Assembly: GCA_023653785.1 (NCBI GenBank)
Contig: JAMKCH010084952.1
Location: forward strand, 1 to 64,000
Direction of reading: 5' to 3'
DNA length: 64,000 bases
From: Ophioderma brevispina
Lineage: Eukaryota > Echinodermata > Ophiuroidea > Amphilepidida > Ophiodermatidae
Shown piece after piece: positions 1 to 11,992 of the stretch. A model generated the notes under the pieces. That model saw only the letters and a program-made list of their open reading frames with translations, was not told the origin of the DNA and made no database searches. Within the stretch, counting starts at the first letter, position 1, and the number at the start of each line of letters is the position of its first letter. The position numbers and the translations under genes are program-made.

Positions 1-369
1 ATGGCAGAGACAATGAGCAAAATGTGCAATATGAGAGCAGTACATTTACATTGTATGACTGAAATGGAAAATTTGTCAAAACAGCACTGCATGATGTCAA
101 TGTATGATTTTCTTTGCATTTTCTATGAAAAACTGTCAATCACCCATGTAGCTAACTCCTGGGCACTTACCTGCCAACTTTAATGGTTAATCACAGGGTG
201 ATATTGTGTAATTAGCCAATTAGACAAATGGTAAGAAAAGCTTCAAGGTGCATAGAGACATAGGTCTATTCTGATTGGTTCCTTGGAAGTTTTATCATGT
301 TATATCATGTAATGAGCCAATCAGAGATACTGTAAGATAGGTGATAGACCTCGGGGGGGGGGGGGGGGG

Positions 370-402
<33 letters not shown>

Positions 403-2682
403 AGGACACAACCTGCTCGATTTGGGCATTTGGGATTTCCAAACGGTAATTTCTGTATGGAATTCTTACGGGCATTTTCTACGGCAGCCTCGGTCCCAGT
501 GACATTTTAAAAATCACCTTTTAAATCTTCAAGGTTCAATAAATGTTAGTAATATCATGATTATTATTGACTTCAAAATCCGTCAGGGTTAGTGGATTAA
601 CCCCGCTATAAAACAGTGTAATTTCCATTAACGGTCACTTAGATTTAAATATTCGTGACCAGATAGCCTTTGTCTCTAACCGTCCGATATGTGTAAGAGC
701 GCCCTCCTACCATTAGGTCTTTGAAAAAGACTAGCACTCGGGTTACACCGGATGCCAATGCCGATTGAATTCACTGTTGCTATTAAGCTAGGTTAACCCC
801 ATGCTAATTATGACTAATATCCCAACATGCAACTTGATTGGGACTGTGGACTTTATTCAATGAACACAACTATTTGATAAATGGTACTATTTTGGGACTG
901 GTTGAAATTGTGTATTCTATAGTTTCATAGCAGGCCTATTGAATGTCTGAAATATAAGCCACATTCTGCATCATATCATCCAAATGCTACATTGTTTATG
1001 CAATTCAGTTAACCATGTTTCTGATTATGACAGAGGAGTATCACAAATTAAAGCACATTTTTCGAAGTGCACCCCGAATTTTCCAAAAATTTTGAGATTT
1101 TTGCACAGGACTTTGCATTGGTAATTGGCTTGTAAACTATACCTGTGAATGTTAAAACTTGAACTAGTCTATGTAAACGCCCTTCCAATATGAAATAGCT
1201 AGGAAATAGAGCCGTGTATGTGTCTACGCTCATCCATTGTTCCGTTGGTTCAGGGAAGTCGTTAGAGTTTACTATCGTGAGGTGTCAATATATTTGTGGT
1301 ACCCACATCTCCTCCACATTCTTTGTTTCTTTTGTAATAGATTTTGTACGTACTTACACACATATATTGAGTTGGAAATGGAAATAAATTGATTGAAATT
1401 GTTTGAAATTTCACAATGGACGGACAGAAATTTAGGATTTTTCTAGCTCCGCCGTTAAATTACAATCACGTATCCCGATTCTATTTCTAATTTCAAAATT
1501 GCTTCTTAATTCCCCAAACCAGAAATACAATTGTGAAATCTTGCATAAAAAATAGTATTACAACTGATTTTTTTAGACAGGTATCAAAAGATATGTCAAT
1601 TAGAACCCAGTTGCTAAAAGTTGAATTCATTCCACTTCACAGTGATGACCACAATCAACATTTGATTTAAAAAACACATAACTGGGTCCATATTTGGGGA
1701 AGTAGAATATTCCATGGCTGGTTACAGTAAGTGGTTGTATACTTGAGTCAGGTGTCTGTGGTTCACCCATTAATTTTGGAGGCGTTTCCCCCGGTGAGAT
1801 ATATCTTCATATAGGTCCTTGTTTGCTGGTAAACACGTGCGTGTATATGTGTGTATTACCATGGCAACAACATCACTCTCATCTCAACATAAAGCACAGC
1901 AAGAGGAACGTTAGAAAAAGGATGGAAATTAGTGTAAAAACTGGAAAATTAAATAGCATTGTTTGCATGCCAAGTACTACACCTTACAAAATCCTTCAGT
2001 GGGAAGTTTCGTCAGCTACTAAACCCCACACAGCCTTACAAAGCAATTTCTATGGGCACTGCTACACCCTAAACAGAGCCACAAATGTGACCAACTACAC
2101 AGTCGGGTACAAAATGTAGCCTTGTAGTTATAGCCCTATAATGCTTGTAATTATAAAGACACTAGGCGGTCCCCGGGTTTCGCGATCACCTGGGTTTCAC
2201 GATCACCTGGCTTGAATGACCCGGCATCAACAATCGACTCCACCAAGTTTCATGTCCATACACCATCGTTTCCCCATTTGACCTCCTTTGCCCTTGAATG
2301 CCCCCCGATGACCTTTTATCCACTAACCAATACAAACTCGGTCTTCGTTCGGTAAAGACATGATTTTTCACATATGCCAACTTCTTTCACAATAGGTCTA
2401 TGTGATAATTTCTCCAAAGAGAAGCAAATCCAGTCAGAATTTCTTCAAAGAAGTTTAAAATAAAAATAAAGTCATTTATACACTGTCCAAACAAGATGAT
2501 TTTACCCCCGTCATTTTGTTTGCAGATTTGATCTATCTTATTCACTGGAATTATTATTACCTACTTGAAGTCTCTCACAAAATTTGCTAAAACAAATTGC
2601 TGGTGAAATCAGCTTGTTTTACAGCAGATTAAGAGAAGAGGAGGAAAAACTACATGTAAGAAAAATCAAGAAACAGCAACAT
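1..2682. other. Intergenic DNA, no gene recognised
   Basis: No open frame here has recognisable protein character or exon-like splice context. The only marked feature is a homopolymer junction: 17 G (353-369) followed directly by 32 A (370-401). A short direct duplication of a GATCACCTGG-containing segment lies near 2170-2210. If a gene runs leftward from the exon at 3986-3821, most of this stretch would be its first intron. Confidence 0.6.
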
Positions 2683-2952
2683 CAGTGGTGTAATTAGTGG
2701 AGAGGGGAGGGAATAAGAAGCCCAATTAAAAGTCTTCCCTTTCTCTTAAGCAGTAGCATAAACCAGACATTTTCATGGGGAGGGGGAGGGGAGGTGGGGA
2801 CAACAATATAGTTGTGGGTGCATCACACACAATACGTTTTTGCAAAGGTGAACACCATTAATTACATTTCATGATCTCATTGGGGGGGCAGGAGGGGGAA
2901 TGGATTTTAAGCAGGGACTCCCACCCCTTGGCCACCGCTGGTTATGCCACTG
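2683..2952. mobile_element. hAT-like MITE
   Basis: A 270-bp segment is bounded by inverted termini. The left end reads CAGTGGTGTAATTAGTGG and the reverse complement of the right end reads CAGTGGCATAACCAGCGG, 14 of 18 identical. CAGTGGYRTAA-type ends are typical of hAT non-autonomous elements. The interior is purine-rich (GGGGAGGGG tracts) with no coding capacity. I could not see a matching 8-bp target duplication, so the ends may have decayed. Confidence 0.6.
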
Positions 2953-3022
2953 CTCTTAACCCCCCACCCCTACCCAATGAGATGAGAAAATAAAGACAAA
3001 GATGGTAAATAAGAAGTCATGC

Positions 3023-3858
3023 CCCTTAACCCTCATCTTCCTTCCAATTGGTGTACTCTTAATTTAGAATTCACTGCCTGACTGGCATTTAGCATAGGTC
3101 TCTTTCAAAATCTTTAGTATTTAACACTAGCCTTACTCTACAATGTTAAAATTCTTGGCTAAATACTGTTAAGCACCCCACAAGGTTAGCTATAAGTCAG
3201 CCCCACAGCATGTACATGTATCTGCATGCTATATGAATGCATGATCCATGTTTTTCCACTATCAACCACATCTAACAATCTATGTAGTAGAGAAAAGTAA
3301 AATCCCCCACCTTCGACACCAACCGTTGAAGCAGCTCGTAAATGACGTAAAAAAAAAAAAAAAAAAAACCCTTAACCCTCATCTACTTTCCAGTGGGTGC
3401 ACTCTTTAATTTAAAATTCAAAGCTTAATTGACTGGTATTTATACTGTCATAATTCATTTTCTCTGCATCAAGACTACACCAGCATTCCTACCAGACAAT
3501 TATGGCAACGCATAAAGGAAATGCATAGTCTGCGTGCTACATGCAGCAACTCTCGTGCGCGTATGTAGACGGCTATTTCAAAAAAGGAATTGTGACAGCG
3601 ACTATAGTATAGTCTCTTTCAAAACATTTAGTGCTAAACACTAGCCTTACCCTACAATGTTAAAATTCTTGGCTAATTGCTGTTAAGCATCCTATGAGGT
3701 TAGCTCTAAATAAGTAAGCCCCACAGCACATACATGTATTTGCATGCTATGAATGTATGATTCATGTTTTTCCACTATCAATCACATCAATCTATGTAGT
3801 AGAGAAAAGAAATCCCCCACCTTCGACGCCAACCGTTGAAGCAGCTTGCAAATGACGT
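3023..3858. repeat. Tandem duplication including the 3' end of an exon
   Basis: Two diverged copies lie side by side, at about 3023-3348 and 3369-3858, separated by a poly(A) run at 3349-3368. Both start CCCTTAACCCTCATCT and both contain CACTAGCCTTAC, ATTCTTGGCTAA and TTTTTCCACTATCAA blocks in the same order. Both end in the 3' part of the SLC25A3-like exon on the - strand, including its splice donor. The second copy has about 160 bp of extra sequence near 3465-3600. Only the second copy is joined to the full exon. Confidence 0.75.
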
Positions 3859-3986
3859 GTTTTTGTCACAGTACCAGAGGGTGCCGGACTCGGCGCCTGA
3901 CCATCTGTCACAGCACAATGTGCTGATGTGAAGAATGGGCTGGTAAAGTGGTTGCGTTTGGCAGTTTCAAAGAGTGATGCAAACAT
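3821..3986 (-). CDS. First coding exon of a second SLC25A3-like phosphate carrier (partial)
   Basis: Read on the - strand from the ATG at 3986, this exon encodes 55 codons and ends at GAAG followed by GTGGGG, a possible splice donor in phase 1. The first coding exon of the + strand SLC25A3 gene in this window also has exactly 55 codons and ends GAAG/GT in phase 1. The N-termini align well: both start MF, share LFE, AKRNHFT, PF and a cysteine near residue 24, then diverge into a Pro/Ser/Thr-rich leader and meet again at an Ala-Ala-Ser-rich end. This is the mitochondrial pre-sequence part of the carrier. A possible acceptor (TTTTGCAG) lies about 30 bp upstream of the ATG, near 4018. No later carrier exon is visible between here and the left edge, but the equivalent intron of the sister gene is 10.7 kb. 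It is either an old paralogue continuing outside the window or a stranded duplicate exon. The open frame argues for a real gene. Confidence 0.6.
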
Positions 3987-4137
3987 TGTGCTACTTACTA
4001 CCTTAATTTGTTTCTACTGCAAAACATAAAAACAAACAAGTTACTGGTATACTATATAGTTTGCATTTAGAATTCCTTGAAGCTTAAATAAACCACTGGT
4101 GCTCCCACCTAGCAAATATGTATTTGGGAGTTATGAG

Positions 4138-4391
4138 CAGGGCCGTACACAGGATTTTTTTACGTGGGATGCGGGTCTTCGAAAAAGTGGACCTTTTTTG
4201 AAAAAAATGGACCTAACCCCCTAAAATGGTCCTTTTTGGACGTTTGAACTTATCATCACCAAAAAGTAGACTTTTTCGTCAAACTTTCTCTAAATTTTGG
4301 ATATTTTTATCAAAACAATCAGCAAAAAGTGGACCTTTTACCCCTTTTGTGGAATTTGGGGTCGACCGCACCCCCCCTGCGTACGGGCCTG
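4138..4391. mobile_element. hAT MITE with 8-bp target-site duplication
   Basis: The left end reads CAGGGCCGTACACAGG and the right end, inverted, reads CAGGCCCGTACGCAGG, 14 of 16 identical. Both sides are flanked by the exact octamer GTTATGAG (4130-4137 and 4392-4399), the 8-bp duplication expected of hAT transposition. The interior has repeated AAGTGGACCTTTT motifs and no transposase, so the element is non-autonomous. Confidence 0.88.
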
Positions 4392-4399
4392 GTTATGAG

Positions 4400-6973
4400 T
4401 GTAGCACATGTAAGGTCTGGTATCAAACAAGGTTGTTGTCGACAAGGTTGGGGACAATGCCTTCTCCGGCTGGTGGTAACCATGGAAATTTTGTCGACAA
4501 GAAATTTCATGGGGAGCCTTATCACTTTGTAACCGCCTATTCCAGCAATCAAATAATTGTAATTCCAATTTTTTTTTAATTTTTGATTGTGTGATTTAAT
4601 GGAATCTTGAATTTAACCATACTTTTTACTTTCACCTCAGTAAACCTGTTTTAATAAGGATTAAACAAATCTATGAAAATAGTTTTGTTTAATAAATAAA
4701 TAGCCCCAATGACCCTCAGAGTTGGTCCACTTTGCGTAGAATGAAAATAGTTCAACCAACCTCCCAATGGGCCCCGGCTAGTAAAGTGTGACGTGAATGA
4801 AAGAGTCAAAGGTCGAGGTTAATTGTTTCCAACAAGTGCTCAATATAAACCTTTGTATGCTCAAGTATAATAAAACAAAAATTGGGAATGCATCAAAAGA
4901 TTGATTGTAACAATGTGCCATCAGGTGTTATGATTTACCAAAGGTGGTACTACACTTACATATACATGGCACATATTTTGACCAAAGAGGACAGATGGGT
5001 CCAAGGGTGCCACTTCAATTATGGGCCTCTGAAAGTTTGTTCTACACATGGTTACTGGAGATGGTCTGTGTTTGTCACAGGCATCCATCAGACAAGCTGG
5101 GGCTGGGAATTAAAGGCGTGTGACAAATGCCCAGCACCCGTCTCGCCAGCACCCGCCGTCCAGAGAATGTGATTCACGGCTCATAAATGTCATGGTGTCA
5201 AAATCCATTCAGATCAGACGTGTTTTTTTACCTAACATCAAAGGCAGGATAGAAAAAACAAGGCGAACTTGAATTAGCGCTGCGTAAAATATGTCCACGC
5301 CGAATATCGCGACACTAAATGACAAACTAAAACTGCACCAGTTCACCCTTAATTGGGGCCATTCACTAGCTCCGCCAAACATAATAATGGTATCAATAAA
5401 TGACTCTCAAGAATCTAACATTCGCCATGGAAAACATCCCTCGGAAAATTCATAAATTTAGAAAAAATATGATAATTTAATCAATGTGCAACACTATTTT
5501 GAAAAAATCATGTGATCACATTTTAATTTGGGCCCCATACGGGGTATGGAAAAGTGGCACGAAACATTTGAAATTTACGTTTTTCACATTTTCCAAGAAA
5601 TGTAAACAGGCTCAAGCTGGCAACCCAAAAGAATGACCACATGTAACAATAGAACTGAAAAAAAAATTCGACCAAAATCTCTAGGTCGAGAAACTTCTCA
5701 GCAAATTCCTTCCACCACAGTTACATCATTATTACACCGTACAGAACTCCAGAAAAACTTTGTACCCAGGCTTGCGGGAAAATTTATAATTATGACAAAT
5801 TAGATACTTAATAGATATTTTACACCCAAAATCTAATCAGGTTGAGAATCATCAACTGTTCGACTCTTTCCCCAATTTGCATCATCGTAGCCCTTAAAGA
5901 AAATCCCGCAGAGTAAATTGTACACAAGTTGACATTTTCTGTGCAATATGGACCTTATTCCCTTGAATGTTTTTCCCCTACCCCCGGACAGACCCAGGGG
6001 AGGAACCTGGGGGAATTGAATTACATGGTGAGTAGGCGGTATCGCCCTCTACAGATACCAAAGTTTGGCACTTAGCACATCCAGAAAAAAAGATATGCCC
6101 AAATGTCCCAGGGTTAACATTTTATCACGGACCTACGGAACATACAGACATAAGGGACGGACATTACGGACGGACATACGGGACGGACACATTATAGTCC
6201 CCTCACGAACTTCGTTCGGAAGGGGCGGGGGACATAAGCTTGCCTCTATGATGAATTCTTAAACACAGCTGTGAAAAAGGTAAGCATTTTCTTGGCTGCT
6301 GCCCGGGGTTAAATTCGACAATTGAACCCAGGTAGGTAGTACGCGCTGGTATGAGGTTATTTAGTTGAGCTCTTGCGTTCGGGTATTGATCGGTTGCGTT
6401 CACAAGTTGTTCGGATGTTGTCACTGGTGGTGCACTCGTCATTTCTTGTTGTATTAAGCCAAAAAGAAATAAAGAATCGTGAAATTGGGTTAAAGATGCC
6501 GTCCTTAAATGTTAAAGCGGTTTAAAAATGATACAATCTTTAAGTGGAAGAACCAGGCCAGAGGCCGAGGTTCTTCACACAAAAAAAATCGATATCGCCG
6601 GTTTAATCGTCGTAAAAGAGATACGGTTCCGAAATCATACCTTTATCTCTACATTTAGAGCTAAGAAAGAAACGGATGGCTTTATTAAAAAATGGCTGCC
6701 CACTCATGATGTATGCACATATGGAAAGGTCCATTGATACTATTGACAGTGAATTTGTGGGACATATCAATACCATTGACCTCTATGACCACTATTGATG
6801 GAAATATGGAGGGATGAACGTAGTTACTAAACATTTGAGCTCTGCAATTTTAGGTTAAATTTCACATTAAAGAATCTAACATCAATTGAAAAACGTTATT
6901 TGGAAGGTAAACCTCGGACCTCGCAAGACAGCTGAGAAGATTGTGGTCACAGCAAGCTAGGTTGTGAGTATCA
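4400..6973. other. Intergenic DNA with repeat remnants
   Basis: No gene is recognised. At about 6130-6190 there are iterated GGACGGACATA-type words. They are followed at 6190-6235 by a hairpin-like AGTCCCCTC / GGGCGGGGGAC segment around CGAACTTCGTTCG, which looks like the end of a dispersed element. The open frame on the - strand at 6442-6203 has an ordinary amino acid mix but no recognised domain. Confidence 0.5.
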
Positions 6974-7009
6974 CCATGGAGTTATTAGTTTACTATAATA
7001 ACTCCATGG
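6974..7009. repeat. Short perfect hairpin
   Basis: CCATGGAGTTATTA (6974-6987) is repeated exactly inverted at 6996-7009 with an 8-nt loop. It is probably a remnant of a small inverted-repeat element. No function is evident. Confidence 0.7.
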
Positions 7010-7117
7010 TATCACAGCACATAAATAATAATGCTATGGGATCCGACACAAAAACGTGTCATGACCCGGCCCATTTCACACCTAACGATCTAGATAGGTA
7101 GGAGCATCTTGCTTCGA

Positions 7118-7218
7118 ACAGGGCGGCCTATAGTAAAAAATGAAAATGATAAAATCCAAGTGAAAAATGATAACGGACCAAACAAAAGTCGCCTCCACTG
7201 TGAAGAAGCAAGATGAAT
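7118..7218 (+). repeat. Dispersed copy of the 23-24 kb foldback arm
   Basis: This segment is nearly the same as 24010-24114 (+) and, inverted, as 23406-23505. It starts near TATAGTAAAAAATGAAAATG and runs through GATAAAATCCAAGTG, GGACCAAACAAAAGT and GAAGCAAGATGAATCGTGCT. It is a solo arm of that foldback element about 16 kb away. Confidence 0.8.
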
Positions 7219-8487
7219 CGTGCTAGGTGTCTCTTTGCAGAATTTGCATCTTTAGGTATTTAAACAATGCTTATGAAAAAGAACAATTTCCTTACTGTGA
7301 ATACTTTTTCAGGTACATGTACAAAGGTCAGAAATTGAGTGTATTTTCAGTTTTTTATGTGCAAGTCTATGGGCTGCTCCTCCACCGGATCCACTCTGAC
7401 AAACATGGACAATTTTAAGCGTAACTTCGCTATTAAAGTATTATCCACTCAAATGAAATGGGACTTGTTGCAAAAGAAAGAACAAAATTAGCTACAAAAT
7501 GACACCAATTTTTTTGTCATACATTCAGTACTTCCTGAAATATTTTACTTTGAACATAAAATGAACATAAAATTTGTGTGACAACTTGACAAGTGTAATA
7601 TCTCCACCATATTTGACAGACCAATTTATGAAATGCGACCTATAGTAGATGGATGAGCAAAGAGATGGAAAAGGATGAACTATTAATGTACAGGGGTGTT
7701 CTGAACGGAGGCTGTGCTTTGTACATGTAGACTTCGAACCGGCAAAACTACATGAACGAAAGAGAAAATGGTCAGTAGCGATGGTTTCAGCATAATCATA
7801 CACCATCACGGCCCTAATTTCAAATTTGGATCGATTCTTGACGTTATGCAACCAGATGAAAAAAAATGTTAATTTGGAACTATCACTTACATATGACCCT
7901 TGACACATTCATATGACCTTAGGCTTTGACAGGAAAAATATGCCCGCTTGAAGAAAATAGTTTAACCTGTATATTCAACCGCAACTTTATGTCATGTATG
8001 TGGAGGTTTACAAATGCGGGCATTGAAGAAGGTATTTATATGATGCGACCGATCTGATAACAGGTATCGAGCTGATCGCTGTTTTAATTCAACAACAGCT
8101 ACTTTTAGATTGAAAGACGGTGAGGTGTGTTGTTGTACAATAGAGTTTTGCATAACTTTGCCTGACACAATGATCACTAATGCCTAGTACAATACAATAG
8201 CAATCTCATTAATTTACATGCGTCCAGTTTCCTATACCAGCTCTGTACAAAATCGCCTCCACGTTTGTAGCATGATTCGGTAAGACACTAATATAACATT
8301 ACATCCGTTGTTATTAAAAGTATGTTAAAGACATAATGTGAAGTTCTGCTTTGCCTTAGCAGAACTATGTTCAGACCTGCTTGTCCAATGCTGCCCTGGG
8401 ATCCATGACGGATTGGGACAGCCAGGGCGGGGGTTTCACACTAGCCTAGGCTAGGCTACAATGTAGCTGTGGGTGAACACTCGGTGT

Positions 8488-8905
8488 TTAGCCCGAGGTT
8501 GCTTCTGGCTTTTTTTTTCCGCTCACGTAGCCCCTACTATCTCCCTCCCAATAGAGCCCGAGCGGTAGTTTGGCAAAAACACGGGCTCCACTTTAAGCTC
8601 ACTGTTGCCACAAAGTCAAGAATTTTGGTATAACTTACAGTCTTCGATGACACAATCCTGTATATATGAAATTTTGATGTCTTAGCATCCCTATTACTAG
8701 CCCTAGGTTTTGCCTGGCTCTGCTTTTCCGCTACGATAGCCCACTACTTTCTCCTCTCCAATAGAGCCTGAGCGGTAGTTCGTAAAAACACGGGCTCGGG
8801 CACTGTAGTCATGTGCCACAAAGTCAAGAGTTTTGGTATACTTACAGTCTTCGATGACACGAATCCGTGGATATATAAAACTTTGATGTCTTAGCATCCC
8901 TACTA
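8488..8905. repeat. Two-copy tandem repeat, about 208-bp unit
   Basis: Two adjacent diverged copies (about 8488-8697 and 8698-8905) share CAATAGAGCCYGAGCGGTAG, AACACGGGCTC, CACAAAGTCAAGA, CTTACAGTCTTCGATGACAC and GATGTCTTAGCATCCCTA. The second copy runs directly into the 541-bp array. No coding content is seen. Confidence 0.75.
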
Positions 8906-10410
8906 GCTCTCGATTTTAAAAATACAAACGGTGGCACAGCTCAGGCTTCATCCGTGAAATGTTTGCCCTAAAAGGGCACGAAGTGACCGAAAATTGAAGC
9001 TAAACAGTCATCTCCCACTTCCATGACTTCCGGGTGTATGTCGTAATTTCTGGTAATCAGCGAAAAAAGCGTGCTCGTGATATTCTAATGAAAATAAACT
9101 GGGAATGCAATCAGGGGCGACGCACTGTCTAGTGGGGCGACTGCTATGTTTAAATTGAGATTTTTAACGGTTAAGAAATCACCGTTTAAAAATCATCAGA
9201 TTTTAAAACCATGAATGAAAATTAGTCAAGGAAACAACGTGCGTATAATATAAATTAATTTAGGACTACATCAAAGGTAAAAGAGTTTTCAATAAGTGTT
9301 GTTGTTTGTACTGATTCTGATTTGCTATTCCGCTCGGAACGCCGCTGCGCACCCACCCCCGCTTTTTCAATAGACTCCCATGCGTAGTGGTTGTTAGGAG
9401 GTAGGTACGGGACGATGCAACGCTCCGTAATCTGCTACCCTAGTACTAGCTCCATTTTAAAAATACAAACGGTGGCACAGCTCATGCTTACATCCGTGAA
9501 TGTTGGCCCTAAAGGGCACGAAGTGACCGAAAAATTGAAGCTAAACACAGTCCGGCTCCCACGTTTCCATGCTTCCGGGTGTATGTTCGTAAATTATTGG
9601 TATCAGCGAAAATTAGCGTGCTCGTGCCTATTCTAATGAAAAATAAACTGGGACCACCAGGGGCGACATCACTGATCTAGTGGGGCGACTGCAGGTTTAA
9701 ATTGAGATTTTTAACGGTTAAGAAATCACACCTGTTGCAAAATCATGCAGATTTTACCCATGAATGGAAAATTATGTCAAGGAAACAACGTGGCGTATAA
9801 TTAAATATAATTTAGGACTACATCAAAGGTAAAGAATTTACAATAAGTGTTGTTTTGACTGATTCTGAATTTTTGATTATTCCGCTCGGATCCGATGCGC
9901 ACCCACCCCGGCTCTTTCAATAGACTCCCATGTGTAGTGTGTTAGGAGGTACGGACGACGCGCAACGCTACGGAACGAGCTTCCCTAGTACTAGCTCAAT
10001 TTTAAAAATCAACGGTGCACAGCTCCATGCTACATCCGTGAAATGTTGGCCCTAAACGGGCACGAAGTGACCGAAAATTTGAACAATTATTAGCTAAACA
10101 CAGTCGTCTCCCACTTCCATGACTTTCCGGGGGGGGTGTATTTCGTAATTTATTGGTATCAGCGAAAATAAGCGTGCTCGTGCCGATTTTATTCTAATGA
10201 AAATAAATTGGGAACAATCCAGGGGCGACTCACTAATCTAGTGGGGGCGGGGACTGCTATGTTTAAAGTGAGATTTTTAACGGTTAAGAAATCGCCGTCA
10301 AAATAATCAGATTTTATCCATGAATGAGAAAATCAGTCAAGAAAACACCTGCGTATAATATAAATATATTTAGGACTACATCAAATGGTAAAGATTTTCA
10401 ATATTATGAC
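8906..10410. repeat. Satellite-like tandem array, about 541-bp unit, three copies
   Basis: Landmark AATACAAACGGTGGCACAGC starts at 8921 and 9462, with a decayed form near 10006, giving periods of about 541 and 545. Each unit carries in order GGGCACGAAGTGACCGAAAA, CTTCCGGGTGTAT, AGCGTGCTCGTG, CTAGTGGGGCGACTG, TTTTTAACGGTTAAGAAATC and AGGACTACATCAAA. The first two copies continue to ACTGATTCTGA and CAATAGACTCCCATG; the third stops before these. Copies differ mainly by one-base indels. No open frame is conserved between copies, so this looks like non-coding satellite or transposon-derived repeat. A detached fragment lies at 20545-20675. Confidence 0.85.
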
Positions 10411-11198
10411 CCGACAATTTGCACCAGGATACCGTCAATGAGTGGTTTGCAACACCCACAACTGTCTTTTACATAGACTAACAAGGGGGGAGAAATTTTT
10501 CCACTCTATTTTTGGATAGATAGAGAGTACTATGACTTACAACACTCAATTCTATGCGCCCTCCTTGAAGTCTCTTCAAAACGAACGCGTTTTTATCAAT
10601 ACCAAGTCGGTGCTGATTTGGCGAATTTGATTCCAAACTCCGGTGTGCTTCATTTGTTTCAGGAGAACTTTGACGCTCACGTCTCGTCTTTTCAATAGAA
10701 TTTCAATGTAATAAATCATTAATCATCACCATCAACCGCTACGCGGACTGGCAAGTTTAATTATATGCTGGCCGAGGGACGGAGACGTAGCTAAATTAAA
10801 AAAGGTAGTTCCGGATGGGTACCCAGTGGTGGCTGGACACGTTAAGAAGCAGGGTTAGTCTGGACGAATACAAGATGGTTTTTCTAATGTTATACCCCCT
10901 TTCTCTGGTAAAATTCGCGTCACGACAAGAACAATCGCTGTCATTCAATATGCTTTTTTCGTTGTCTTTAATAGTTGTTTATTGAGTTATTGGATATTCA
11001 ATCGGGCTCTTGTAACCCAAGTTCCCACGTAAAGTAAACTCGGCTCTTGTATACCGTTTCTCAAATAATACTATTTAAAATTAAATAATATATGTTTCAA
11101 TGTGTTAATGATCGGGTAAGGGATGCTTGGTGCCAGCCTTGGTGGGGGAATGGAAAAATAGGCTATGGAAATCTATCATTCTAGTTGACTTACTATCG

Positions 11199-11233
11199 TA
11201 TATATTATATTATATATATATATATATATATAT

Positions 11234-11271
<38 letters not shown>
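11199..11271. repeat. (TA)n and (GA)n microsatellites
   Basis: A TA-rich tract (about 11199-11234) passes directly into an AG repeat (about 11235-11271). The small frame across it encodes only low-complexity Tyr-Ile and Arg-Glu runs and is not a gene. Confidence 0.95.
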
Positions 11272-11273
<2 letters not shown>

Positions 11274-11992
11274 AATTCAACATACAAGTTTTTTGTGAAC
11301 AGTGCATATTAGTTTACAATTTTATCTCCGAAAAATATATATTGTATATAGGTATATAGGTGAGCTGCGAATGTTTGAGTTTACAATAATGGAAGTCCCA
11401 TGTACGTAAGCTAAATGATAAAAAACCACATTATTTTATTTCTCACCTTGTTTTCAAAAATCGGAGCACAGAGGTAAACACATCTGTTTTGGGAAATTCC
11501 ATCATCAATCACCTTTTGAAATACGGTTGAAATGTAATGATAATTGATTATCGGCCCAGTTCTTAATATTCTAATTTTAAACTCGCTTTTGGGTGCCGTT
11601 TTGGATCAACGTCCAACAATTGTAAGCTGCATTGTGTACCACGGCCCATAGGCAGCGACGAGATTCGAATGGAAAAGTGTAATCATGCAGAGAAGACATA
11701 TCTTACGGTTTTAGTCTTTGTGTCACAGGCTCACAAGATATCAGTTAACTGGTACTTTGTGAGCCCTGGGTTGTGAGAGACTAGCGTTCATGTAGTTCCG
11801 AAAAACAAATACCCTCCGAAAAACAAATGCATTCTAGGATATGGATGTTTTTGCAATCACGAGATCATTTGTTTTGTTACAGCTTTTTAAGAGAGCAGCC
11901 TCTAACTGGGTCTACATGAACCCATTGAGACAATTTGAACTTTTCTATTGGTAGTAAGGGTCTTAGTTTGACGAGGGCGTCAGAACAGTTAG

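Noticed and set aside
6203..6442. 79-codon frame on the - strand starting MTSAPPVTTSEQL
   Set aside because: The composition is protein-like, but no splice context, no homologous family and no neighbour supports it.
7525..7908. 127-codon frame on the - strand
   Set aside because: Unremarkable composition with no motif; open frames of this length can occur by chance in 64 kb.
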